Shown here: positions 11,430 to 23,567 of the stretch, piece after piece
Numbering within the stretch: position 1 is the stretch's first letter
Layout of the letters: each line of letters begins with the position of its first letter
Program-made: the position numbers and the translations under genes
Source of the DNA: Glossina fuscipes
Lineage: Eukaryota; Arthropoda; Insecta; Diptera; Glossinidae
Assembly: GCF_014805625.2 (NCBI RefSeq)
Contig: NW_023998422.1
Location: 166,035 to 230,034, forward strand
Length of the DNA stretch: 64,000 nucleotides
Direction of reading: 5' to 3'
The notes under the pieces: generated by a model
What the model was told of the DNA's origin: nothing
The model's database searches: none
Seen by the model: only the letters and a program-made list of their open reading frames with translations

Positions 11430-14400
11430 GCGAGGTGTGCGAGGTGTGCGAGGTTCCAAATATAATTTTCTTACTTGTTGTTTTTTTTTTTTTATGTTTT
11501 TGTTTAACGTTCCTGCAACAAGCACTTGGGGAGTTGGTTGGCAAGACATATTGAAGCATACAAAATTCTCTTACCGCATATCACGTGGCTTAACCACGTT
11601 AATGGTTGGTATTGCTATTTAGTTTCAACATCATTACCCCTATTTAGTTAAATGTCGCAAACTGTTTGTCTTTTCACTTTTGTATGTTATTGTCTGTTTA
11701 CATTCTTATTTGTTATTAATGCTGTAGCAGTTATTGATAGTAAGTTTCAGATTAATATCTTTAAGTATTGTTTGTATTGTTTGTGAGTTTTCTTCTTATA
11801 TGAAAATAAAATAAATAAATAATTTAATTCTCGAACTCGTCTTCAACTTTATGCAATGATAAAATTGTTCTTTTATCTTAAAGAGTAATATCGCATTGCT
11901 TTTACTGAAAAAGGGGCTAACTTTACATTTGGAAAAAAATGCGGAAACATTTATTAATCTTCGAAGCGTAGAAGACCATAAAATAGTTGTTTCGATTTTT
12001 TCACCAACAAAAGACAGGGGATGCACAGATTTCAGCGAACAAAATTTTTTTCCTTGATTGATCATTGTCGCACCGCCACAAGGTCACACTTTTTGCACAA
12101 AATTGCAAACTGAAAAATTTCTGAAAATCTTAAAATGTGCGGCAAGAGTATCGGGCTATTGCTTCCTTTCATTTTATTTTATTAATTTAATTTTTTTCTT
12201 CTTTTTGAAAATTGGCCAAAACAGAAACCTTACCTAAATCACGGGCGAAATCATTTTTGTGTTCATTTAAAATTTCACTCCGCTAAACCGAATATATCAA
12301 AATAAAAAAAAAATCTCACGGCGATATTAGCCCTTAACAAAAGTTTTCTGTCTGAGACGGGCAGGCGTCAGTTTCTCTTCCATCACGTGCTTATGAACAT
12401 TTATTAGAAACATCTTCTACTTAAAGGGTCCAAAAAAAAAAAAAAACCTTATTTTTATTAAGGTATAGAGTTTCCATAAAAGCGCTTAGTATGGAAAGCA
12501 TATTATTTAGGAGAATTGCGGAGAAGCTCAGGTTACTTAATGGACAATAATTCTTTTGTTTCCTTTTTCTTTATTGACACGATATTGAAAAGGCGACAGA
12601 AATCATATAAACGTTTGTAAGTTTAAGCAAAGTCATTAAAATCACTCCCATGGTAAAGACCGTATAAGAATAAATTTACTTAATATCTGCTCTGTCTCAG
12701 TGGAAGATGACGACAAGAAAACACGAACTTGACACTCCATCGACAATATAATTATCATACTTTAAGCTATATGTGGCATACAGTTGTAGGTGTAACGAAT
12801 GCAAGGGCAACTATAACGCATTTGCATAATATGTTGATGCATATAAGGAGCGACCATTGCAACGGTATGAGAGAAGCCACACTTTGTTTCTCTCGGTTAG
12901 TTTTAATTATTATTATTATTGTTACGGAAATCCCAAATCCAGTTCATTCCAATTAATTGATTTTTCCCAAATAATAAATTCCGTAGAGATGGAGAACCCA
13001 AGTGTAAGCATCTGTCGACCGAGTAAAACGATTAGCGGAAAAGCAGATTAACGGATTAAAAATTAAGCCATGAACTTGGGTAATAGTAATGTGCTCGTAA
13101 AAATCTTTATAAATAGATTATTTGCGGGAGGTAGAATCAGTCGGACAAGAACATATGAGACGAAAAAAAATATTTGTGCTGAGGAGTCGAGAGTATTGCC
13201 AAAGTAAAATGTAAATAGTTCTACCCTTGAACAAATTGATTGTAAATAAAGGAGTCTTGTAGTGAAGACGTGTAAGTGTATTTTTTTTTTAAATATATAA
13301 TCCACGATCTACTGATGCGAAGTGTATCCGAGAAAAGCGCAGTTCGTAACATTATGTTCCGTATATCGGCAATGTCGAGGCCTAATGGGTTGTATAAGGG
13401 ACATGGTCGTATTTCCGGATGAGAGAAGAGGATGAGAGAAAATCTCTCTCGAAAATATGCGAAATATCGAAAGCTGCCAACCATTGTTTACCATTGCCAT
13501 CTACCATTAGAGACAAGCCAAATATCATATAGTATTCGAATCAAGGGATGACCCCTATGGAACCACGAGATCACATGTTATTATTATAGTTATTATTCTT
13601 CTTCATTGAAAGGTTGCTCATCACGACAATTTAAAGCATGTACATATAAAGGCTGCATTTTGTTGCTCATGTGTTTATTAGAAGTCATTAACGAATCGTC
13701 TTACATTCCTACAGCTCGGTAGAATTACGGCGCATTGTATTCGGTTGTAAGGTTTACGCTTATTGTTTTTATTATTATTATTATTATTATTGAAGAAATA
13801 AGATTCCTGGGCATTAATTAGCAAGTAAGAGCTTGGGCTGCATTTAGAAAAAAAACTGTGTTACGCTAAACTTTATCAATTTTTCAATATTTATCATCCA
13901 TCAGTTTAACGAGAAAGACTTTACTCAAATTTGAAAAATCGTAAAAGCACGCTTTTGTTTCAAAGGTTAGGCAAACGTATTCGAAGAATTCATTTTCATC
14001 ATTTATTTGTACATATATATATATAAGTTTTATATATTTTTCATCATTAAAATGACTTTAATAATTCGGTTTTTTTTTTTCTTTTCAGCATCATCGGAAA
14101 TGTTTCTCAGTATAATGCGATTATAAAATACTCATCATTTTGTTATAATATAAGAATAATCATAATGATGTCAGCCAAAAACAAAACTTTAATAAATAAA
14201 TAAAATAAAATAAAACGTGAAATACAAAGATGGCAAAGTACTTTGCACAGCCGCCGTCGCCCCACTCCCCGCGCGCCAGGAAAATTTTTATGAAAACAAC
14301 GTCAACCGTAGCGCGCTAACAGTGTGAGCAGATTCTCATAAGAAAATCTTATTTAATAATAAATCTTTAAGAATATGCATGCGGGTCCATGCATGAATGA

Positions 14401-15047
14401 TTATTTGGGTTAAGTTTACTTATCAAACCTAACCCAAACCGTGGCACACTTGACATTGATTTAAGCATTTTTATCCTTTCCTTTCTGTTTATTATTCATT
14501 TGCAATCAATTGAGTAAAAATAATCGAAATTTATAGCTCTTCGCTTATTCGAGAAGAATAGAAAAATTAATAATAAACACAACTTTACACAGCATTAAGT
14601 GTGAAAGGTTTCCAAATAAACCGTCCCCACGATAAAAAAAAAGGTTAACACCAAAAAGGGAAAAAGCGATTCAACTAAAGATAATCGTCGATGATAGCGT
14701 TTCCATGCATTTACGCAAAAAAGTTGTTAGAAAAGTAATGATCAAGAGAGGGGAGAAGAATGAGGGAAAGTTATAATACCAAAGATTAAGAAATGATTCA
14801 AAGTTAGCTTAGTTTAGATGGATATCTGAATCGTGTGCCACATACTATTAACTGACAGTCATATCAAGTTTGAAAGCCTTCATAATGTATCTCCTGGCTT
14901 CAATCATGGTAGTCGGTCTTAATTTGAACGTATCCTGTTCTTAACTGTTCGGACCAACCGATATTTGACAAAACGTCTAAAATCTCTAATAGGTTGGTTT
15001 AAGGGACCGATGTTAAGGATTCACCTTAAGACAAATATATATTTTAT
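11430..15047. other. Gene-poor intergenic DNA with a small GC-rich island
   Basis: No gene is supported. (TTA)n lies at about 13770-13791 and homopolymer runs are common. At about 14248-14280 a 30-base C/G-rich patch (CCGCCGTCGCCCC, CCGCGCGCC) stands out from DNA that is otherwise roughly 70% A+T by eye; it may be an old fragment of exon or regulatory sequence, but nothing around it extends a reading frame. Confidence 0.5.
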
Positions 15048-15275
15048 CGGCCTGAGTAGCTGAGTGGGTAAAGAATTTCGACTAACAACTCAATGGTCGT
15101 GCGTTCAAATCTCAAACGAGGTAGAGTTTTGAGTAAAGCGTACAGCCTTAGATGCTAGCGCTTTGCAAATGTAGTCTTCGAGTTTATTCTCTGGCTAAAT
15201 TGTGTGAGGACCCAAAGTCGTCCCTCGTTTTGGCCTCACGGGTTCTCCGTCTCTGGCTGGGGAGAGAGGAGTGCT
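15048..15275 (+). mobile_element. tRNA-derived SINE, copy 1
   Basis: The head is tRNA-like: GCCTGAGTAGCTGAGTGGG holds an A-box match (TAGCTGAGTGGG) and GCGTTCAAATCTC at about 15101 a diverged B-box. The spacing fits an internal RNA polymerase III promoter. The body, with GCCTTAGATGCTAGCGCTTT and then AGTTTATTCTCTGGC, is shared with the copy at 47.4 kb. This copy then continues into CGTCCCTCGTTTTGGCCTCA, which the other copy lacks, so it may be the longer form. Its right end is uncertain because it merges into the GATAGGATAAG-type minisatellite. Confidence 0.7.
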
Positions 15276-15430
15276 AGGGAGTAAGGTAGAGTAAGAATAG
15301 GATAGGCCTAGCGTAAGAATAGGATAGATATAGGATAAGAATAGATTAAGATAGAATAGAATACATTATGGTAGAATAGGAATAGATTAGGATAGGATAA
15401 GAATAGAATAGGCTAGGCTAATGTAGGTTA
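15275..15430. repeat. Degenerate minisatellite of AATAGGATAG-like units
   Basis: About 150 bases are built from variants of GAATAG, GGATAG and GGATAAG in direct orientation (for example AAGAATAGGATAG several times). The units differ in length, which indicates an old or slippage-prone array. It follows SINE copy 1 directly and may have grown from its tail. Confidence 0.65.
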
Positions 15431-16685
15431 GAGTGAGTTAAGGGGAGTCGGGCTTGAGTCGTCGACTAAGCAAGACATAGTTTCGAGAAGTTGTAATAAA
15501 GTTTAATAGGGAAATAATCGCAAAATAAGGAGACCCTGTAGAAATATAAATTTCTTGTGTGTTTTCCTTGGGCCGCTGAACTGCCAAAGCCAAGGGAAGG
15601 GGCAAACGTCCTCACAGTTGATAAGAATAATAATTATAATAATTTTCTTTCTTTTATTAATATTTATACTATCAATAATCATATATTTTGTTTATCATAT
15701 TACTTTGATGATTAGTGCAGAAAATTTTCTTTGCAGTTAGTTTGTGCAAAAATATTTCCACTTCACAGACATTTCTTCTAAACTTCTTCTACGTAGGGCA
15801 CTAAATATTTACGGAATTTTCTCATTGAACCTCAAGTTCTTAATATCTTTCGCATAGGCTGCATAATTTATTCACTTTTCTAGGCTTTTCAAGTTGTTGG
15901 TATGCTTTCATCCACATTTTTTACAGTTACAGTCTGCCTTACCTTTCAATCATTCATATATTTCTTCACTAAGCATATAATTCTGCAGATTTTTATTTTG
16001 ACTTGATTTGATTTCATCCATAGACTCATGAGATTAATGCTATCCGCAAATGTACACCATTTACTCTATCCCGACGTTGTCAACTTTATTTAAAACACGC
16101 TCAAGCATTTCATGATGAAATCAGTTGGTTTATGACTACAACCGTCCGATCTGAAACTTATATTTTAAAATATGCACTGACCACTGTAAGTGGTATTGAA
16201 AGTGACCCCTGTAAGATATTCACATAATCTTTTCTTCTTTTTTTTTTTGCGTTAATACAACACTTAAAATATGTGGAAAAAATTAATTGTTTGATTGGCA
16301 AGAACGATTTTGCGTGAAGTTTCGGCCTTTGCAACAAGCACTTCGGAAAAGGTGCCTCCGTTAAAAAGGAAGCAATACTTGAACGTTGTTGTCTAATATC
16401 GTGCCTGTTGACCTCTAACTTCTCTAACCCGCTGGTAGATATCTTTAGAAAGATTTCCATCTCCGTGGCGCTACTATTTTTTCTCTTCGGAAATTTTGAC
16501 CAAAAAAAAATAACGAATTTCTGGTAACTTTCTTGGAATAGAAGGAAAGTTAATAAGATTCGAAGAAATCACTAAGCCTACATTTCATTATTCAAAACAA
16601 AATATTGTTAAAGGGCTCTACGCTCTACAATGGAGCAAATGTGAAACTTAACAAGTAAGAACATTATACAGAGTCGTAAACGAAT
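15431..16685. other. Gene-poor intergenic DNA
   Basis: No recognisable gene, RNA gene or element. An AT-only tail-like stretch (AATAATAATTATAATAATT) near 15627 could be the 3' tail of a longer form of SINE copy 1. Short open frames have no motif. Confidence 0.45.
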
Positions 16686-17265
16686 CTTTTATACCCATCA
16701 CCGTTATACTAAAAAAGACAAAAAAAGTATAAGAACTAAATATTCATGTTCATTTATATGGTGTGGGCGCAGCTGACTTTTTCCGTATCGTTTGAAAAGT
16801 TCAGGTCACTTCCATATTCTCCTATAAGTGGGTGGGCGATGTCTACATGTTTACTACAGATACTGCAAAGTTGGGCAGACAAATAGATGGACAGACGAAT
16901 AGACGGGCATGTTTAGGCGCATTCCAAAGAATTTGTATACTTTATGCGGTTTCTGAACCATGAGCAAGCAAACAATTTTTAATTCCTTCTGAAAAACGGA
17001 AATCTTCTCAGTTTACGTGATGCTGTGGACGTGTCCTTCGATCGGTTTGATCCATTATCAATATCTGCGAGTAAGGATTTCCAATGTTTCTGCCAAATTT
17101 GAAGCGGATATCTTCATTTTCGCGGCCAGACAGACAGACGAATTTGCTTAAATCAACTTAGAATTTGATGCTGATCGAGTCAGGACTCTAAAGCTTTCTT
17201 CTGGGCGTTGCAAACATTTTGACAAAATGAATACAACCCTTCCTCCTTCGGGGATGGGTATAAAG
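16686..17265 (-). mobile_element. Mini-me-like element, copy 3, with terminal inverted repeats
   Basis: The two ends are inverted: CTTTTATACCCATC at 16686-16699 and GATGGGTATAAAG at 17253-17265. Read on the minus strand from 17265, the interior follows the same order as the other copies: TTCATTTTGTCAAAATG, TTGCAACGCCCAGAAG, a core with CTCGATCAGCATC, the tract GTCTGTCTGTCTGG, then ATGAAGATATCCGCTTC. It is non-coding and about 580 bp. This copy shows most clearly that the family has inverted termini as well as the GTCY tract. Confidence 0.68.
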
Positions 17266-18555
17266 AAAGCCAAAATGAACGTTTAAGTTTTATATCTCTA
17301 GCTACAGTGTTGCATATTGGAGTTTAAGAATTTGAATTTTTGCATGATTGGTGAGCATTAAATGAAAATGACCAGTTTTCGAATTCACAAGAGCCATTCT
17401 TTCATTAATAAATAGTGTTAGAGTGTTTGATCTATATTGCATAACATTGTAAATTGATAAAACATAAGAGTTTTCTGGGCCCGTTCCAAAAATCGTCTTT
17501 GCTAGAATAATTTTTTTTCAAAAGATTGCCTTTCCTTGTTCAAATATTCTTCACGTTTCGCTACCCTAGCTTATTTTATGCCCCCCTATCCTGCGTTTAG
17601 ATTTACTGATATTGGGGAGTAACTTGAGGGAAACCCTCCTGAGTAGATTGAAATAATTTTTCTTTAGGTCTTCAAGAGAGATTTTTTAATTAACAACAGA
17701 ATTAGCAGCCTTTCCTATTTCTATCAAAATGGGTCAATTTTTTTGAAAACGCCCCAATGAGAAAGAAGAAAATAGAGAGATCAAGTTTGCCTTGAGCTTT
17801 CTTTGATCGATTGGCAAACCTAACCTTAACAAGTAGATGCGAACTGTTGCACGTCTGCAATAGGTAAGAAGCATAACTTAGACCATTTCTTCATATTTTC
17901 GTCTACAACTTTTAGTCTTGTGAAAGAAACTATTTCCAAAAAATTTTTAATCAGTTTACAAGTTGCTTAGTTGCTTAACTGACACTACTATTTCAGTTCT
18001 GTTATTATTACTCGTTCGTTTTCGTCCAAAAATTTGTCAAAAAACTTATTACTTGGACTGTTGCTATAATTATTCCCTTTAAGAAAAAACTCATATGGAT
18101 GATGAATCCGACATGTCCGCTGGCTGGGGCACACGATTTTACGTTTACACAAACTTGAAATGAGCAACTTTTCTCTAGTTCTGCAATATAACGCGAAATA
18201 TTCCGCAACGTTAATTTGCGGACGGACGGTCTGACAAATAATTATATGTGCAAATATAATTTATTTTGTTTAAAAATTTTAGGTTTACAATATATTTGTA
18301 TGTATTTACACTCTCTCTTTATCAAGTACTTCTTTCTTCATTCGTCTTCACTTGTGGCCCGTTTACCTGAGATTATCGGAATGAGCTGATAATTCAATAA
18401 AAAATAATTATATATGAAATTATCATCGTGTGTGTTTCTGCCACTGTGAATAGTGAACATTTTAATATTTGTTTTGTGTTTTATAAAAAACATCCCCTAA
18501 TAGGTAAAGAAGGAATGCATTTTCAATATATTTATACTTTTCTTGCTAATTAAAA
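17266..18555. other. Gene-poor intergenic DNA
   Basis: AT-rich sequence with no domain, RNA gene or obvious repeat that I can support. A minus-strand open frame at 18008-18208 lacks any motif. Confidence 0.5.
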
Positions 18556-19464
18556 ATGCCACATGGAAATGGACTTTCGCAGTAGGAGGGTGTTGGAAAA
18601 CTCAAGGAATGTGATTTGATGGTAAGAAAATTGGCGACATAGCAGTTGCAGTAAATCGGCTCCGCAATACGGTCCCAAATTATTTAAGAGACCCTGATAA
18701 TTATGGTTGCATTAAGCGGAATGGTCGCATTCCAGCCATACATCAAGGAGCGAAGCGACGCATACGCCATTTAGTAGCCAATGAGTTGAAGATAAGACAC
18801 CGTGTCCGGCAACTTCTTAAAAAAGACATAGGTCTTAGGTACGAGCACAAAATTTCCACACCACGCTTAACCCAGAGCCATAACAATGCTCGTATTGCGT
18901 GGATTTGCCGGTAAAGACAAATTTTGGGAGGAAGAGTTCGGAAATGAGATTTTTAGTGTTGAAAGAAAGTTTAATTTGGACGGACTTGATGGTGGCCACA
19001 TATATTTGGGGGATGCGCGACATGCTCGACTAACATGTTACAAGCGTAGAATGTTACGACGGTCGCTCTGTTATGGTATGGGCTGCATGGTGTCGGGAAC
19101 AAGCGGAGACATTTATTAATTTGTTAGAAAACAATTTAATAGACTAATAATGCGAGGGACTTATAGGGCGATAATTGGACGTTCCAACAGGATAACGCTT
19201 CCATCCCTGTCGCACCGTTTAACCAGGATTTTTTTCAATCGCGAAGTATATGATCAGGGCTAACCATCCTTGAGTCCTGAACCGAATCTGATCTGTGGAC
19301 TACTTTGACTCGTGATATTCTGAAAGTCTAAGCATTATTTCACACTAAGGACATTATCAAGATGGGAATAGATTCAAGCGACCACTTTAAGAAACTTGGT
19401 GGATTCTTTGCCATGCAAACTACAACAAGTCTTGGTTCATACGGCCAACACAATACCATCCTAA
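18556..19464 (+). pseudogene. Tc1-like transposase relic
   Basis: The relic starts with ATG and MPHGNGLSQ at 18556 followed by a stop. After a frameshift it reads IGDIAVAVNRLRNTVPNYLR and then NYGCIKRNGRIPA, the paired helix-turn-helix DNA-binding region of Tc1/Tc3-type transposases. A later segment, TFQQDNASIPVA, matches the QDNAxxH block that carries the second catalytic Asp of the DD34E domain. The end reads LVDSLPCKLQQVLVHTAN before a TAA at 19462-19464, the usual C-terminus of the family. Many stops and frameshifts make it dead. Length is close to a complete transposase gene. Terminal inverted repeats were not found by eye. Confidence 0.82.
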
Positions 19465-20104
19465 TTAGATAACGCTATGGTTTAAAAATATAAATTAATA
19501 TGAAATTTATTTTTTGCAGATACAATTACTTTCCATGAAGTACATATTGAATGTGGTTTTTTTCTGAAGTTTTTCGTATTCTTAACGCACACACATGAAT
19601 ACAAAACGGAAATTAAAAAACAATATTTTCTTTAAGTTAATACTCAAAATAATGCATTGCCCAAATAAATATGTGCCCGAGGATTGTTATGAAACGCGGT
19701 AGAGCGTCACGAACCTTCGCAAATATAGGGAAAGAACATATGACTAAGAAGACGGTCGTTGATATGACTGTATTAAGTAGAGAGATGTTCAACATCGAAC
19801 ACGTCTCGGTTTCAACAGCACAAAATTTTATTTTTATGCGAGCAGAAAGCTCAGCAAAGCATCAGCAAAACTCAAAAGACTTATATGGTATTGACTGGAT
19901 AATTGACTTAAATCAATTTCATTAAAAAATTTGAAGCAATACTAATAGCGATAGATGAGAAAATTGATATTTTTCTTGCTATGAAGTCTTGACCTCTGTT
20001 CCACATCAGATCAACACAAAATGATTGTAAGATATTTTATGAAATATGTGAGTAGCCCTTTGGTCGTAACTTCTTTGCAATGGCCTTGAGAACATTTTTA
20101 ACAA
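19465..20104. other. Gene-poor intergenic DNA
   Basis: No supported gene. An 84-residue open frame at 19671-19925 begins at a non-ATG codon, has no recognisable motif and no flanking splice sites; I treat it as chance or a relic. Confidence 0.45.
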
Positions 20105-20563
20105 ATATTAGTTGCAATATCCTTCGTATAAGGACTGCAGTCTATTTGTCCACGTAGTGCCATTTCTTTATAGTAATAGTAGTATAGTGCAGACATATGT
20201 TATGATTTGCATGGTAATTGTGGGCGTGGTTGCGGACAGATGAAAACAATTTTATACTTCGCCCTTGACAGCTTGGGTCAAATTTCATATGTTCTAGGCT
20301 AGTATGGTGGGTATAAGAAATATTAGTTGCAATATCCTTCATACAAGGACTGCGGATGCTTATAGTCTATTTGTCCACATTGTTCCATTTCTTCATAGTA
20401 ATAGTAGTATAGTGCAGACAAATGTTATTATTGCATGGTATGTTATTATTTGCATGGTAATTGTGGGCGTGGTTGCGGACAGATGCTACCAATTTTATAC
20501 TTCGCCCTTGGCAGCTCGCGTCAAATTTCATATATCCGACGCTAGTACGGTGGGTATAAGAAA
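20105..20563 (+). repeat. Direct tandem duplication of 215- and 244-bp units
   Basis: Unit 1 (20105-20319) and unit 2 (20320-20563) both begin ATATTAGTTGCAATATCCTT. Both contain TAGTAATAGTAGTATAGTGC and AATTGTGGGCGTGGTTGCGG and end at GTGGGTATAAGAAA. Unit 2 is longer through an added ATGCTTATAG and an internal duplication around TGTTATTATTTGCATGGTA. The shared end GGTGGGTATAA resembles the terminus of the mini-me-like family, so the unit may be a tail fragment of such an element. Confidence 0.85.
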
Positions 20564-23527
20564 TTAACGCATTTTTGAAGCAAACGCTATTCTGCTTTCT
20601 TTAATGATTAACATCTATGAAAATGATGTACAATATGGCTGACGTACATACACTTACCAATTGCTTTGTTGGTAGTGCAGCTTTACATCCCAATTTTCCA
20701 TTTAATAGAACCAAATAAAGTAATTTTTATTTCCTTTCATTGATTGCTTTTCCAAGACATATTAACGAAACTCTCACGGCACTAAATGTAATTAATATTT
20801 TCTTTCTTCTTTTTTTTTCTGATAATAACAACACTCACTTATTATTCACACACAGCTTCTGATCGTCCGAACAATAACAAGAACAAAATTAAAACGTTAT
20901 AGTATCATGTGCGGATTTGCCTTTAGTAGTCTTTTCATTTATTATTATTTTAATTTTTATTGCTGCAATTGCTAAAGCGCGCACACACGCGTTGATATTT
21001 ACCATTAAAGTAATATTGGCGCTGATGGTACTTTATCTGTATTAAAATATATTTTTATTTAAATCAAAATTTTGCTACACAATAAAGAAAATTTAATCGA
21101 ATCCCGAAACGATGCACAAAATTGTATTTAAAATATTTCGGTTTTATATCCATTCATACATACGTACATAAACGTAAATAGATGCATGAGATAGCAGGCA
21201 TTTATGATCAACAGACTTTAAAACAAACATTTTTCCGAAGCCATTGCAGGGGTAACGAGGTGGGAATGAGGCAAAGAAAAAATGAAACCTGCAAGTAACT
21301 TATTGCGAATATAAAATTTTGGAAATATTATAAAATTATCCATGACTGTATGTGCAGTGCATGTATGTTTTGTTTTTGTTTACGGATACATTTATTTTAA
21401 AATCTTTGTTCTTTTGCTTCTGATAGATAATCTACACAGAGCCAGAAATATGCACATATGCCAAGTGAACACACATACAAATAATGTGTAACTCTTTCCT
21501 TCCGTGTGATGATCGTTTTACGTGACTAGGAATATACTGTTTAATTTGAAAACAAAAAAAAAATAAAAAAAAAAAATTTTCGAAAAATGATGGCAAAGGT
21601 TGTGTAGAGTCTCGCACTTTTCATTAAATTAAGAAATATCCTTGTCCTACGCTCTTCGCTTTATAACAGAATTTCAGTTTACGCGTAAAGAAAGACATCC
21701 ATCTACTAAAAGAAAATTAATTACTGGTCCCATAATCGAGAACATTCTTCATGACTAACATCTGTCTTTTAGAAGGTAGATCGGAACGAGCGTTGAAGCT
21801 TTCTCGTATAGCTCCCATATCTCTGCCCGAAGAGAAAGAAGAAAAGTCTCTTCTCAAAATATCCTGCGTTCAACACATTGATCGAGTCATAAGTAACTTT
21901 CGATCCAGTTAGGTAGCATCTATTGTTCCTATTTACTCACTACATGAAACCGAAGCAAACGAGGTTGTATTGTCACTATACAGATGAGGATTCAATTAGT
22001 CTCCTGTCGACTGTTTTACGTAATGCTGTTTTATGTGGTTAAAGTGTTTTCGTTAACCTCTGAAATGGAGAGTGAAAAAGTGCATATTCGACATGTAACG
22101 CTTTGCGAATTTAAACGAGGCGAAGGACTGACAACTGATCGGGCAATAAGAAATTGATTCCGTTTAGAAGGTACAACCTTGAATGGTTGGACGTCCTTCC
22201 GACTTTTGCAACAACCTTTTAAAGGCAACATTGAAGCAAAATCCATCCCAATCAACAAGAGATATACCAAAAAGGTTCAATACCTTACAATCAACTATTA
22301 AATTAATATAATTTTTTTATTCAATGATAAAAAACCGAAAGTTACTTATTACTCGACCTAATAACTACCGTTGCTGATATATAGATATTGTTTCTAATAA
22401 ACAATAGAACAGAATTGGAAAATGCCAAACTATACGATCATTTCTTCACGAAATACACTGGTGGATTTTTAAAGCAAAAAAAAGATCCGAATCCAGATGA
22501 GCAAAATGTCGCTACGGCTTGAAAAGCGTTAGGATGCTCTCCATCATTCGAAGCCCCAACTCCTTGAAAATGCGATAATCGTAAGCGATATCATGCGAAC
22601 AGTAGACCGCGTTCACGGTTGGTCTACGCCCAAAAGAAGATGCTACGCTAAAAGACATCAAAAGAAGAGTCCACGTGACTACGTTAACCAACGATGTGAA
22701 AGCCTTGTGAGGAAATGGAGAAACAGAGAGATAGACAGAGAGACAGAAAAATAATTTTTTAATTGAGTTAATGGCGTACAACATCATCGGTCCAGATTTG
22801 TTTGCAAGCAGTCTGACCCTGCTTTGTACAATTGAAATTAATAAAATGACGCTCCAAGGCACGAAACAGGCTAGATTTTGAATGTGTATTGGATTTATAC
22901 GTTTAGTGCCTAAATAAATTGATGAATGAGCTAAAGTTTTGCTTTAAAGCTATAAAAAAATAAATTGGGAACCAACCAACCACAATATCTTGAAATCGAC
23001 ATTCGAAGCTAAAGCAATAGATCAGTGACGTTCACTGGAAAAAGAAACGCAAATGTTGCATTTTGAAGTTCATGCGGCACAACGGAATAAATGTTTCTTT
23101 CATTTTGAACTAAAACGCTTATTGTCGCCGTTATATATATATATATATATATATACATAAATATATTTTACAGAAACTTGTACACTTTTACTTTGAATAT
23201 GGCGCATATTCTCAAGTTGTTGGCGTGAACAAGTTAGCCTATGGACAAACTGCAATAGCTAAAGCAAAATTCTACGTCTTAAGGTTGCAATGTTTGGATA
23301 GTGTAAGATAATGTGAAGATGTATTTCTCATAGACTATTCACTATTCGATTGGTTCGTGCTAATTGGCTCACTTCAACTGTGCATAGCCGCAGGTAATCC
23401 TCAAGAGACATAGACAGATATGAGGCAAAGGCAAAGCAAAGGCAAATAATGAAATAAATCAAAAAAGGAAAACACAAAATAAATTTATTCGGCTAAGGAA
23501 AGATATTATTATTGGCGGAAATCTACA

Positions 23528-23567
<40 letters not shown>

